64,000 nt of DNA from Chloroflexi bacterium TSY (GCA_019217005.1 JAHBNG010000034.1:1-64000), one strand, 5' to 3'; shown: positions 37,124 through 46,154, counted from the stretch's first letter. Notes: a model not told the origin generated them from the letters alone. Program-made: numbers and translations.

Positions 37124-38068
37124 ATGGAATATCGTCAACTCGGGCCAGCTGGTGTGCGGGTCTCCGTCATTGGTCTGGGCACGAACCGCTTTGGCTCGCC
37201 GTCGTTGTCCCAAGATCAGGTCAACAATGTAATTGACTACTCACTAGATTTTGGCATCAACTTTATCGATTCTTCAAACAGTTATCAGAATGGGTGCTCG
37301 GAAGAGACGTTGGGTGTAGCGCTCAAAGGGCGTTGGGACAAGTTTGTTGTTGCCAGCAAATTCTTTTTCCCGGTTGGTGAAGGACCCAATGACCGGGGGA
37401 CGTCCCGCTACCACCTGATGAATGCAGTTGACGATAGCCTGACTCGTCTGCAATCGGACCACATCGATCTCTATTATGTCCATCGTTGGGATAGCACAGT
37501 ACCGATTGAGGAGACATTGCGGGGGTTGGATGATCTGATTCGCATGGGCAAAGTGCGCTACGTTGGCTGTTCGGATTTTGCCTCCTGGCAGTTGGCCCAC
37601 GCCAATCTGCTGGCCGACGTAAAGGGGTGGACGCCATTTGTTGCCATTCAGTCAGAATATCATCTCCTCAGTCGAAATGTAGAGAGCGAGGTCATTCCCT
37701 ATTGCCAGGTCCACAACGTTGGTTTCGTCCCTTATTTTCCCTTGGCAGGCGGCTTTTTAACGGGCAAATATAAACGAGGGGAACCTGCGCCCGCTGGTTC
37801 GCGTGGCGAAAGTGGTGAATATGTACAAAAGTATATGACCGATGCGAACTATGACATCATCGAGAAGCTAACAGCCTGGGCCGCGGAACGAGAGCGCGGT
37901 CTAAACGAACTGGCTCAAGCCTGGCTCATGGCCCAACCTCAAGTCTGTTCTGTCATTACCGGTGCGACAAAGTTAGAGCATGTGCAGAGCAATGCCAAGG
38001 CCGCAGACTGGCATTTGTCCGAGCAAGATTTAGCAGAAATCAACACAATGATCGAGGAGAGCGAATAG
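37124..38068 (+). CDS. Aldo/keto reductase
   Basis: 314 residues, NADPH-dependent aldo/keto reductase fold. The catalytic tetrad is D49 and Y54 (FIDSSNSYQNG), K79 (VASKFFF) and H120 (YYVHRWD). The C-terminal VCSVITGATKLEHVQSNAKAADWHL region matches the cofactor-binding end. AGGAG lies before ATG 37124. Its stop is followed directly by the ATG of the gamma-glutamyltransferase gene, so the two are one transcription unit. The carbonyl substrate is unknown. Confidence 0.85.
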   Translation: MEYRQLGPAGVRVSVIGLGTNRFGSPSLSQDQVNNVIDYSLDFGINFIDSSNSYQNGCSEETLGVALKGRWDKFVVASKFFFPVGEGPNDRGTSRYHLMNAVDDSLTRLQSDHIDLYYVHRWDSTVPIEETLRGLDDLIRMGKVRYVGCSDFASWQLAHANLLADVKGWTPFVAIQSEYHLLSRNVESEVIPYCQVHNVGFVPYFPLAGGFLTGKYKRGEPAPAGSRGESGEYVQKYMTDANYDIIEKLTAWAAERERGLNELAQAWLMAQPQVCSVITGATKLEHVQSNAKAADWHLSEQDLAEINTMIEESE

Positions 38069-39745
38069 ATGGCCGATTGTTGTGGTATTGTCGTTGCTCC
38101 ACATATGCTGGCCGCCCAAGTGGGCGCAGAGGTCTTGTCCAACGGCGGGAACGCATTTGATGCAGCCGTTGCGGTTGCGTTGGCTATTGGCGTAACCCAG
38201 CCCTATCACTCAGGCATCGGTGGCGGTTGCAACGCGACGTTCCGAACAGCAAGCGGGGATATAGGACATATTAATGCCCGCGGCCCTGCCCCCCAGAAAC
38301 TGACGCGAACCCTCTTTTTAGACGAGCAAGACTCTCCTGATTATGGACTGGCCACAGAAGGAGGGCTAGCCATGACCATTCCGAGCTTTGTGGCAGGGCT
38401 ATGGGCATTGCATAACGGGCGTGGTCTCCTTCCTTGGTCTGACGTCTGCCTGGCACCTCAACACTTGGCTGCCGATGGTTTCAGGGCTGATTTTATACTG
38501 GCCAACGCCTATAAACGAGCAGCCACGGCAGAGAAGGTGGCTCGCTATGGTGGAAGTTCCCCCTTTGCCCACCCGGTGACTGTGGGGCAACTCATCACCC
38601 AACCCCAGATGGCAGAGACTCTAGCGGCCATTGCCCAGGATCCACAGAGCGTTTATACCGGTGAAGTTGCCCGTCAAGTTGTGGAGACGGCTCAGGGATT
38701 TGGGGGTGTATTGAGCGCTGATGACTTAGCTGGTTATCGAGCTGAAGCCAAGCCCGTACAAGAACTCTCCTATCGTGGTTGGCGGATTCATGCACCTGGG
38801 TTGCCGACCATCGGATCTCTGCAAGCCATACTTGCCTTGCAGATATTGGCGCACTTTGACTTGAGTCAGTGGACGCCCGGCTCACCCCAACATCTTCATT
38901 TGATGGCTGAAGCCGTGCGTTCAACCTATGCAGCACGTGCGGAGATTGCGGGAGCGGAAGATAGTGCCAAGTTCATGGAGCCAGATTTTGTGACCCATTT
39001 TGCATCCCAGATCCGGCTGGACAGGATTCACCCAACCTTCTTTCTGAAGGATGCTGCGAACGACTCAGCAATCAGCACCGAATCTTGCACAAGTCATTTC
39101 TGTGTTGCCGATGAAGAAGGCAACGTGGTTTCTCAAACTCAGACGATTCGCAGTCACTTTGGAGCTGGCATCATTGATCCAGCAACCGGCATTGTCCTCA
39201 ATGACTCGGTTGGCGATTTTAGCCTACGGCCAGGCGAAACAACAACGCAAGGCATTCGGTATCAAGGCAGCTATAATATTGTGGCACCCAAGGCGGAGCC
39301 GGCCAGCAGCCAATGTCCGCTGATTGCAGTCCACCCAGAGAGTGGTGACATGATCGCCGTTGGCGCAGCCGGTGGTCCTCGTATTGTCAGTGCAACCGTA
39401 CAGGCGTTGGTCAATCAAATCGATTTTGGCATGGATCCAAGATTAGCGGCTATCTTCCCCAGAGTACACAGCCACGGTCCGACCACAGATGTTGACCCGA
39501 ATAGCAACGCTGCGAAGGCACTTACCACTCTTGGTCATCAGATCAAACAAATGTCACCGCTCGGTATCATGCAGACGATTCGACGGCGTGGCGGCCTTTG
39601 GGAAGGCGGGGCAGATCCCAATAGCCCAGGTGGGAGCGTCATCCTTGACCGAAGCGATATTTCTCAGGCTGGCAACTCAACAATGACACAGAGGTATGGA
39701 TATACTTTGGACTGCCATAGATGGCGACAAGCGCCCACTGCGTGA
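38069..39745 (+). CDS. Gamma-glutamyltransferase family protein
   Basis: 558 residues of the Ntn-hydrolase GGT family. The nucleophile region is T341-S-H343 in SCTSHFCVADEEGNVVSQTQTI; autocleavage would occur before T341. FGAGIIDPATGIVLNDSVGDFSL and VGAAGGPRIVSATVQAL are further landmarks. No signal peptide is present, so it would act in the cytoplasm, unlike classical periplasmic GGT. It could hydrolyse gamma-glutamyl or related amide bonds of imported compounds. It starts one base after the aldo/keto reductase stop. Confidence 0.85.
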   Translation: MADCCGIVVAPHMLAAQVGAEVLSNGGNAFDAAVAVALAIGVTQPYHSGIGGGCNATFRTASGDIGHINARGPAPQKLTRTLFLDEQDSPDYGLATEGGLAMTIPSFVAGLWALHNGRGLLPWSDVCLAPQHLAADGFRADFILANAYKRAATAEKVARYGGSSPFAHPVTVGQLITQPQMAETLAAIAQDPQSVYTGEVARQVVETAQGFGGVLSADDLAGYRAEAKPVQELSYRGWRIHAPGLPTIGSLQAILALQILAHFDLSQWTPGSPQHLHLMAEAVRSTYAARAEIAGAEDSAKFMEPDFVTHFASQIRLDRIHPTFFLKDAANDSAISTESCTSHFCVADEEGNVVSQTQTIRSHFGAGIIDPATGIVLNDSVGDFSLRPGETTTQGIRYQGSYNIVAPKAEPASSQCPLIAVHPESGDMIAVGAAGGPRIVSATVQALVNQIDFGMDPRLAAIFPRVHSHGPTTDVDPNSNAAKALTTLGHQIKQMSPLGIMQTIRRRGGLWEGGADPNSPGGSVILDRSDISQAGNSTMTQRYGYTLDCHRWRQAPTA

Positions 39746-39747
39746 AG

Positions 39748-39796
39748 AGAATAAATTCGTCTATTCTACTCGACTAAAATCGGTCAAGTTTATTCT
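39748..39796. repeat. Palindromic leader element sharing a core with 21342-21405
   Basis: AGAATAAATT (39748-39757) pairs with AGTTTATTCT (39787-39796) with one mismatch. The loop contains TTCTACTCGACTAAAA, identical to the core of the palindrome at 21342-21405. It occupies the gap between the GGT stop and the D-2-hydroxyacid dehydrogenase start. Confidence 0.6.
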
Positions 39797-39828
39797 CATC
39801 TATGAGCGAGTCCAGTATATTATTCAAC

Positions 39829-40815
39829 ATGACGAATATAAAAGTCTTTTTGTTAGAAGAGGCGAAGCAGGGTGGGCCGGAGGCGTTACAAAAACGATTA
39901 GACCCACGGATTCAGCTTCGATATGGAAAAGAGGTCCCCGCTCCGGCAGATTATGAGATTCTGATTGCAGCTGTTCCGCCCCGTGAATTTCTGGATGCCA
40001 GCCCCAACCTTCAGGCATTGATCATCCCCTATGCTGGACCACCAGCCAAGACCCAAGCCTTGCTCGTCGACTATCCATCGCTCGCTGTCCATAATACACC
40101 ATACAACTACATCGCAACAGCCGAGACAGGGCTTGCCCTCTTGCTAGCCAGCGCCAAATTCTTAGCCAAAGGCGACGGTCGATTGCGGCAGGGGGACTGG
40201 ACATTGCGCTACAGTAGACGTCCCCAGTTGATTCTCCACGGACGTACCGCTTTGATTCTTGGCTATGGCCGCATTGGTCAGCATATGGCCCCTGTCTGCC
40301 GGGCATTGGGCATGGAGGTCATCGGCGTACGACGCACTGTGCCACCGAATGGGCCTCAAGATGACGTTGCCAAAGTCTATGGCATTGAGCAATTGATGGA
40401 TCTGTTACCCCATACTGATGTACTACTGGTTGCGCTGCCCTGGACGCCTGAGACAGAAGGAGTGGTCGGTCCCCAGGAATTAGCGGCCCTCAAGGATGGT
40501 GCGATTGTGGTGAATATCGGACGTGGGTCCGTCATTGACGAGACAGCACTCTACCAAGCATTGGTCAGTGGCAAACTCTCAGCGGCGGGGCTAGATGTTT
40601 GGTATAACTATCCACGTACAGAAGCCGAGCGCACATCGACATGGCCATCCCAATATCCATTCCATGAACTAGAAAATGTTGTGCTGAGTCCTCATCGAGG
40701 GGGCTGGCTTGGCAGTGAAGATGAGAGTCGGATGGTGATGCTGGCAGATATGCTCAATCGATTAGCAGCAGGAGAGCCATTGCCGAATCCAGTGAATATT
40801 GCATTGGGGTATTAG
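39829..40815 (+). CDS. D-2-hydroxyacid dehydrogenase, NAD-binding
   Basis: About 328 residues. The Rossmann motif GYGRIGQ begins at residue 145 (ALILGYGRIGQHMAPVCRALG). The catalytic region VVNIGRGSVIDETALYQAL and the catalytic histidine in VVLSPHRGGWLG identify the 2-hydroxyacid dehydrogenase family, which interconverts 2-keto and 2-hydroxy acids. ATG 39829 fits the family N-terminus; ATG 39802 is an alternative six bases after the palindrome. No clear ribosome-binding site is seen. It is followed after 9 bp by an amidohydrolase gene. Confidence 0.8.
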   Translation: MTNIKVFLLEEAKQGGPEALQKRLDPRIQLRYGKEVPAPADYEILIAAVPPREFLDASPNLQALIIPYAGPPAKTQALLVDYPSLAVHNTPYNYIATAETGLALLLASAKFLAKGDGRLRQGDWTLRYSRRPQLILHGRTALILGYGRIGQHMAPVCRALGMEVIGVRRTVPPNGPQDDVAKVYGIEQLMDLLPHTDVLLVALPWTPETEGVVGPQELAALKDGAIVVNIGRGSVIDETALYQALVSGKLSAAGLDVWYNYPRTEAERTSTWPSQYPFHELENVVLSPHRGGWLGSEDESRMVMLADMLNRLAAGEPLPNPVNIALGY

Positions 40816-40824
40816 AGAATTAAT

Positions 40825-42309
40825 ATGCCAACACTCATTGACGGCGGAATCGTCGTCGCTTTTCAAGAAGATGGCCATCGACTGATCGATGGCGGTCAGG
40901 TAGTCTACGATGGTCAACAGATTACCTTCGTAGGTCGCCACTATACTGGTCCTGCAAACCAACGGATCGATGGCCGCGGGAAATTGGTCATTCCCGGCTT
41001 TATCAATCACCACATGGCTTTTGGCATCCACATGCAGTTTACTCAGCTGGATAAGGCGCACCCCAACTTTTTCAATTCGAGTTTGGGATTAGGCGTTCAG
41101 CCAGAGAAAGCGTACAACGTATCGGGTCCAGAGCCAACGGATTGGCAAGCCAGCGCACGCTATGCCATGACCACTGCCCTGCGCACGGGAACAACGACCT
41201 TTGTGATGGTGCCCAATTATGGGCGGCATCCCTATCGTGGACGTGTCGGCACGGATCAAGAACTAGTCGATTGCGTGGCCGCGACTGGTTTGCGTGCGTA
41301 TTTGGCGCTGCCCCATATGTCTGGCGGCGTGGTCGGCAAGGAGGATGGCACCATCGAGTGGGTGTTGCGTGAAGAAGCGGGCTGGGAGGGGTTGGAACAG
41401 GCAGTTGACTTTACCCAGACATTTAACGGCGCCGCGGAGGACCGCATTCGTACCATTCTCTTTCCTTATCAGACCGACAACTGCACCCCCGAGTTACTCA
41501 AAGCCACCAAAGCCGCGGCCCAAGAATTGGGCTGCACCCTAAAGATCCATGTTTCCCAGTATCTGCTCGATTTTCACCAAGTTCTACGTCGCTACGGTCG
41601 TCGGCCAATTCAATATCTCTATGAACAGGGCTTTCTAGGGCCAGAAGTCTCACTCGCCCATGCGATCTTCACCCCCGATCATCCCTGGACGGCGTATCCG
41701 GCTGACGATCAAGCAGACACCGATCTGATCGTGGAAAGCGGTGCGTCTGTGGCTCATTGTCCGGTGGTCTTTGCGCGCAGTGGCGTGGCCCTCCATTCGT
41801 TTTCGCGCTATGTGCGTGCTGGCATCCCTGTCTCGCTGGGCACAGATACCTCTCCCCACGACATGCTCATGGAGATGCGCACAGCGGCGTTGATGAGCAA
41901 ATTAGCCGATGCCGATGCAGCGTCTGGCACAGCCCGTGAAGTGTTCGATGCGGCCACATTGGGCGGTGCCAAAGCGCTACAGCGGGATGACATTGGTCGC
42001 CTGGCGATCGGTGCCAAAGCAGATATTGTGCTGGTTGATCTAGAGAAGATCCACATCGGGCCAGTGGCGGCCCATGATCCCATTAAAGCGCTGGTCTATT
42101 GCGCCAATGGTGGCGATGTGGATACTGTGATCGTTGATGGAGCTATACGTATCCATCAGGGCGAAGTCGTTGGTGTCGATCTTGGAGCGCTCGCTGCAGA
42201 TGCCCTTCGGTTTGAGCTGAAGTTGCAGCAGAGTGTGGCCCAAGCAACTTATCAAGGGCGATCAGTTAGCGAGTTTTATGAGCCAGCTTTTCCCGATTGG
42301 GTTGAGTAA
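40825..42309 (+). CDS. Amidohydrolase of the TRZ/ATZ type, intact paralogue
   Basis: 494 residues, paralogous to 35502-36967. Conserved features are KIHVSQYLLDFH, SLAHAIFTPDHP, AHCPVVFAR and the aspartate in LGTDTSPHDM. In the N-terminal metal motif GFINHHMAFG, H63 aligns with the first histidine of HxH but A65 replaces the second. The family usually deaminates or dechlorinates heterocycles, or hydrolyses amides; the altered metal pair makes the reaction uncertain. It is the last gene of the catabolic island before the ISH3-like element. Confidence 0.8.
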   Translation: MPTLIDGGIVVAFQEDGHRLIDGGQVVYDGQQITFVGRHYTGPANQRIDGRGKLVIPGFINHHMAFGIHMQFTQLDKAHPNFFNSSLGLGVQPEKAYNVSGPEPTDWQASARYAMTTALRTGTTTFVMVPNYGRHPYRGRVGTDQELVDCVAATGLRAYLALPHMSGGVVGKEDGTIEWVLREEAGWEGLEQAVDFTQTFNGAAEDRIRTILFPYQTDNCTPELLKATKAAAQELGCTLKIHVSQYLLDFHQVLRRYGRRPIQYLYEQGFLGPEVSLAHAIFTPDHPWTAYPADDQADTDLIVESGASVAHCPVVFARSGVALHSFSRYVRAGIPVSLGTDTSPHDMLMEMRTAALMSKLADADAASGTAREVFDAATLGGAKALQRDDIGRLAIGAKADIVLVDLEKIHIGPVAAHDPIKALVYCANGGDVDTVIVDGAIRIHQGEVVGVDLGALAADALRFELKLQQSVAQATYQGRSVSEFYEPAFPDWVE

Positions 42310-42343
42310 GATAGGGGTCAACAATGAGCAATTAAGCAGTAGA

Positions 42344-43622
42344 CTCAGTAGATCCAAAAATCAGATACCAAGGGGGTCAACAAGAGAGAAAATGATAGAA
42401 ACAACCCCATAGATATTTTCGATAGCTCGGTTAAGAAAAGAAGAAAAGCGTGGCAGCTCAAAACGAGTGGTATCGATTTGTCGCCGTCCTTGGCATTTGA
42501 GTTGGCAGAAGCGATGGCGTAGCTCTATCCAGAAGTTGACAAGAATAAAGCCCAGGCTGATGAGCAAGAAGCGGAGAGCGCCATTGCGGGAGGTAGTCCA
42601 AGCGCGAACTTTGCGCATACAGCGATAGCTGGTTTCGATGCCAAAGCGTTTGCGGTAGAGTTTGCGAACAGTTCTGGGATTGAAGGAGCAGTTCAAGACG
42701 ACATAAACAAGCCGTTGCGCGTCGCTTTGCTTGTTTGCTGCGTTTGTGAGAAGTATAGGTTCGCACAATGGCAACAGGAGCCGTGAAGGAACCGTATTGC
42801 GCACTTTCAAAGGTATGCTGGGTAGAATAGCTCTTGTTCCCTTGACAAAGTCCTCGGTTCCTCCTGTCTTCCCGCGAATGGAACAGGCGATGATGGCAGG
42901 CCAACCGCTTTGTTTTATGGACTCTAGAACTGGACTCGAACAAAACCCTTTATCCAGGTATAAACGGCGTACTTTCAGCCCTAAAATGCGCAAACGACGC
43001 AACAATGAGGTCACGATATCAGCTGTTTTATCTTCGGGACGGACGAACAGAATACTCAACGTCACCCGCACATCCTTAAATATGACGTAGGCTGTGGCTA
43101 CTCGAAAGAATCGGGTTGTGCCTTTCTCTGCTTCACCACGGCAGGTCAGCTCGAGGAGTTCTGGACTCTTGCCGTAGAAGGGTTCATCGTGAAAGTCTAT
43201 TGCGATTTCTAGCTTTGTTTTCATCAGCCGACCTGGCAATCCGGCTACCAGGGCTTGGTTGACTTGTCGCTCCAAATTCTGCAAGTCATCTACTCTTACC
43301 TGCTCCTTCAGATAGCTACGGATCGTTTCACCATCAACCATTTCTGGCAGGTCTTTACACACACTTTCTATGGTTTGTCTCGTCACTGCTGCTTTCACCA
43401 ACACATCAAATCCCTTTTCGGGCGTACATTCATATCCCGATATTTCTAGCGGTAGATATCTGTTCAATCTCTCTACCGCTTCATTGCGACTATCTCTGTC
43501 TGTTAACTTTAGCTTTGTTTGTTGGGCCATCTCTCTGCTCCTTTTCACTATTTAAGGTGCAGCATAGATTACACTTTTTCTCTCTAATTTCAACTTTTTA
43601 CTTGAAATTTGGATCTACTGAG
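42344..43622. mobile_element. ISH3-like insertion sequence
   Basis: The terminal inverted repeats are CTCAGTAGATCCAAA at 42344 and, inverted, TTTGGATCTACTGAG ending at 43622. GTAGA/TCTAC outside the ends extend the symmetry by five more bases. It contains one intact transposase on the minus strand, making it one of the few potentially active elements here. The ends match the 219-bp MITE at 1025-1243. Confidence 0.85.
42361..43548 (-). CDS. ISH3-like (IS4 superfamily) transposase
   Basis: 395 residues, complete. DDE core: the first Asp in AIDFHDEPFYG, the second in RRLYLDKGFCSSPVL, and the Glu in the YREK-like motif YRKRFGIETSYRCMRKVRA. The DFHDEPFYG motif is characteristic of the ISH3 group. 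It cuts and joins DNA at the 42344/43622 repeats and could also move the MITE at 1025-1243. ATG at 43548 or the internal one a few codons later could be the start. Confidence 0.8.
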   Translation of the reverse strand: MKRSREMAQQTKLKLTDRDSRNEAVERLNRYLPLEISGYECTPEKGFDVLVKAAVTRQTIESVCKDLPEMVDGETIRSYLKEQVRVDDLQNLERQVNQALVAGLPGRLMKTKLEIAIDFHDEPFYGKSPELLELTCRGEAEKGTTRFFRVATAYVIFKDVRVTLSILFVRPEDKTADIVTSLLRRLRILGLKVRRLYLDKGFCSSPVLESIKQSGWPAIIACSIRGKTGGTEDFVKGTRAILPSIPLKVRNTVPSRLLLPLCEPILLTNAANKQSDAQRLVYVVLNCSFNPRTVRKLYRKRFGIETSYRCMRKVRAWTTSRNGALRFLLISLGFILVNFWIELRHRFCQLKCQGRRQIDTTRFELPRFSSFLNRAIENIYGVVSIIFSLVDPLGI

Positions 43623-43654
43623 TCTACAATGCCCGCTCTGATTATCTCTGGCTG

Positions 43655-44623
43655 CTACTCAAAATCAAGAGGACTGTGGACGCCCATGGGACCTTTGTTC
43701 ATCACGTGAGTGTAGATCATCGTCGTGCTGACATCTTTGTGGCCGAGCAACTCTTGCACCGTACGGATATCATAGCCAGCTTCGAGCACGTGGGTAGCAA
43801 AACAGTGACGAAAAGTATGTGGAGTGACCCGTTTGTGAATCTTCGCATTCTGCGCAGCGTGGCGAATTGCGCGCTGTAGGGCACTCTCATCCGCATGGTG
43901 GCGTCGTACTTTGTTGGTGCGGGGATCCACGGAGAGCTTTGTAGAAGGATAGACATATTGCCACGTCCACTCTTTCGCGGCACTGGGATACTTACGTGCC
44001 AGTGCATAGGGCAGATACACCTCACCATATCCAGCCTCTAAATCTGCTTGATGGATCTCTTTGACTTTCGCCAAGTGGCATTGAAGATGTGGGATCAAAC
44101 GCTTGGGAAGTAGAGTTGACCGGTCCTCGTTGCCTTTGGTATCGCGGATGAGCAGGTGATTTTGAGCAAAATCTACATCTTTGACGCGCAAACGAATACA
44201 CTCCATCAAGCGCATTCCGCTCCCATAGATAAGTTTGGCCATTAGCAGATGAAGACCCGTCATCTGGCTAAGAACGCTCTGTACTTCGTCCTTGTTTAAG
44301 ACCGTGGGGAGGCGTTTGTCTTTTTTCGCGCGCACGGCATCTATCGCTCCAGTTAACTCAACATTGAGAACGTTCTGATAGAGAAAGAGTAGTGCGCTAA
44401 GAGCTTGGTTTTGGGTTGAGGGAGCCACATTTTGTTCGACGGCTAACCAGGTTAGAAACGATTCAATTTCAGGAGTATTCATCTCAAGAGGGTGGCGTAG
44501 CTCATGAAAACGGATAAAGCGTTCAATCCAGCTAACGTAGGAATCTTCTGTGCGAATAGAGTACTGTTTAAGACGGATGGCATTTCGTACGCGATCCAGC
44601 AATTTTTTGGGTCTTTGTTTCAT
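43655..44623 (-). CDS. intI: Integron-type tyrosine recombinase (IntI)
   Basis: 322 residues. It has a SAM-like N-terminal core-binding domain and a catalytic domain with the RHRHY residues: R in [14 protein letters not shown] and R in HTFRHCF, H in ELLGHKD and Y in MIYTHV. The extra segment [24 protein letters not shown] is the IntI-specific insert that separates integron integrases from XerC/D. It should recombine attI and attC sites to capture gene cassettes. The gene reads leftward, and a promoter plus attI-like site lie to its right, as in standard integrons. It appears intact. Confidence 0.85.
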   Translation of the reverse strand: MKQRPKKLLDRVRNAIRLKQYSIRTEDSYVSWIERFIRFHELRHPLEMNTPEIESFLTWLAVEQNVAPSTQNQALSALLFLYQNVLNVELTGAIDAVRAKKDKRLPTVLNKDEVQSVLSQMTGLHLLMAKLIYGSGMRLMECIRLRVKDVDFAQNHLLIRDTKGNEDRSTLLPKRLIPHLQCHLAKVKEIHQADLEAGYGEVYLPYALARKYPSAAKEWTWQYVYPSTKLSVDPRTNKVRRHHADESALQRAIRHAAQNAKIHKRVTPHTFRHCFATHVLEAGYDIRTVQELLGHKDVSTTMIYTHVMNKGPMGVHSPLDFE

Positions 44624-44646
44624 GTGTATAGGCTCGCAAAATATGA

Positions 44647-44675
44647 TTGACAGCTCAATTAGAAACCAGTATACT
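44647..44675 (+). promoter_or_regulatory. Candidate integron cassette promoter (Pc)
   Basis: TTGACA (44647-44652), a 17-bp spacer and TATACT (44670-44675) make a near-consensus sigma-70 promoter. It reads rightward away from intI into the cassette side. Its position between intI and the attI-like site is that of Pc. Confidence 0.65.
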
Positions 44676-44959
44676 ACGAATAGTTGCTATGGAAATTGAT
44701 AAAATTTATTCGATAAACTTAGCGAACATTTGTTCTATTGGTGAATAGTAGCATAAGAGACCGTGTACGGAATGGATCAAATCGCTGTCAGAATAGCAAC
44801 TTGTCACAGGGTTTAGGCTGGCGAAGTCTATATCGTCTATACAAGACAAAAAGCGACAGCCGTTTTTTTGATTTTAGGGTGGCAACCATCTAATCCATGA
44901 AATGAAGTTGGATTCTCGAGTAAGGAGTGAAGTGGGTTAGGAGAAAGATGGATACAGAC

Positions 44960-45003
44960 CTAATCATATGTTGGCGCTCATCTCGTCGGGTAAGTGAAGA
45001 AGA
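44960..45003 (+). other. attI-like recombination site
   Basis: CTAATCATAT followed by GTTGGCGCTCATCTCGTC lies about 340 bp from the start of intI on its 5' side. The same left and right sequence recurs at 55136-55172, and the right half at 54745-54762 directly at the end of an attC. This pattern marks the G|TTGGCG point as the probable insertion site for cassettes. Direct evidence of recombination is lacking. Confidence 0.5.
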
Positions 45004-45011
45004 TGTCTTGA

Positions 45012-45037
45012 AACTGGGTGTCAATAGCCCAGTTTTT
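45012..45037 (+). terminator. Hairpin with T-tract before the PIN gene
   Basis: AACTGGG (45012-45018) pairs with CCCAGTT (45028-45034), followed by TTTTT and a TATAAT box at 45042-45047. Read-through from Pc would meet this terminator. The PIN gene may therefore use its own promoter at the TATAAT. Confidence 0.5.
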
Positions 45038-45102
45038 CTGTTATAATAAAGTCGTTGAATGAAAAATCCGTGGGAAACTACATAGAAAGTAAGCGGGATA
45101 CA

Positions 45103-45576
45103 ATGAAGCCCAAAGTGTATGTAGAGACAAGTGTAATCAGCTATCTAACTGCTTGGCCGAGTCGGGATCTAATTATCGCTGCCAATCAACAGTTGACTCA
45201 AGAATGGTGGAAGGTACGACGAGGTGAGTTTGATATATACGTGTCACAATTGGTGATTCAGGAGGCAGAACGTGGGGATGAAGAAGCAGCAAAGGAAAGA
45301 TTGCAGGCTTTAGAGGATATTCCATTGTTGCAATTGGATGATGATGCGTTGATTTTGGCAGAGCAATTAATCAACACAAATACGTTGCCTCAAGAGGCGG
45401 TAGAGGATGCACTTCACATAGCAGTTGCGACGGTAAATGGTGTAGATTATTTACTGACGTGGAACTTCAAGCATATTGCCAATGCAACAATGCGAAGGCG
45501 AATAGAACAGGTGTGTCGAGATGTGGGATATGAACCACCGATTATCTGTTCGCCGCAAGAACTGATGGAGAGTTAG
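45103..45576 (+). CDS. PIN-domain protein, probable VapC-like toxin
   Basis: 157 residues from ATG 45103. The N-terminal VYVETSVISYL (usually DTN/DTS, here ETS) and the C-terminal EDALHIAVATVNGVDYLLTWNFKHIAN match PIN ribonuclease domains with their acidic metal cluster. It is probably the toxin of a type II pair with the 58-residue protein encoded just downstream. It would be the first cassette after attI, and toxin-antitoxin pairs are common stabilising cassettes in integrons. A TTG start at 45055 is possible but would include a leader of low similarity. Confidence 0.75.
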   Translation: MKPKVYVETSVISYLTAWPSRDLIIAANQQLTQEWWKVRRGEFDIYVSQLVIQEAERGDEEAAKERLQALEDIPLLQLDDDALILAEQLINTNTLPQEAVEDALHIAVATVNGVDYLLTWNFKHIANATMRRRIEQVCRDVGYEPPIICSPQELMES

Positions 45577-45578
45577 CC

Positions 45579-45755
45579 ATGTGGCAGGATACGATAGTGG
45601 AAGAGGTTCGCAAGGTGCGTCTAGAACATGCAAAGAAATTTGGGTTTGATTTGAAAGCAATATTTGCTGATCTAAAAAGGCAAGAGGAAAAGAGCTCTCG
45701 CAAGATCGTCAAGTTTGCGTCAAAGCCAGCACAGGTACTCGCGGTCGGAAAATAG
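45579..45755 (+). CDS. Small 58-residue protein, putative partner of the PIN toxin
   Basis: Starts at ATG 45579, 3 bp after the PIN stop, reading MWQDTIVEEVRKVRLEHAKK and ending AQVLAVGK. It is charged and mostly helical by inspection. Tight coupling to a PIN gene suggests an antitoxin or accessory partner. I do not recognise the family with certainty. Confidence 0.55.
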   Translation: MWQDTIVEEVRKVRLEHAKKFGFDLKAIFADLKRQEEKSSRKIVKFASKPAQVLAVGK

Positions 45756-46154
45756 TTTTCTAGTCGGCCGGATGGCCTACCCGCTCTGAGTCAGTGGCAC
45801 ACTAATGGGCATTTGTGCATCTGCGCCTAGTTTTCTGGCCGCATTTGTTCTCAGGTAATTGCAGATAGTAGAATGTCAGTATCTACTTCCTGCAGATCTA
45901 GTGGGGCACCTGAACTAACCAGCATCGTTCTGGGATTAACCAATTTATGTCCTTGCTAAATGCCCACAGACAACTTGGAAACGTAGCCCATATTGAAAAT
46001 ACACAATAAGTCGTTGATGATAAGGCTCACGCTTTATAGATTCATAAAACTTAGATGAGAAAACAGCAAACATCAATAATAAAAGCGTTGTATATCGAAG
46101 CTGACGAATTATCAATGAGCGAAGATGTGGGTGGTGATTATGTACAGATTCTTT
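45756..46154. other. Region between the PIN cassette and the IS cluster
   Basis: About 400 bp. It begins with short GGCCGG-centred repeats near 45770-45790. No attC with the expected paired 7-mers was found, so the cassette end may have been lost. On the minus strand, 45945-46130 can be read as KESVHNHHPHLRSLIIRQLRY and onward, a possible remnant interrupted by the MITE at 46155. Confidence 0.35.
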
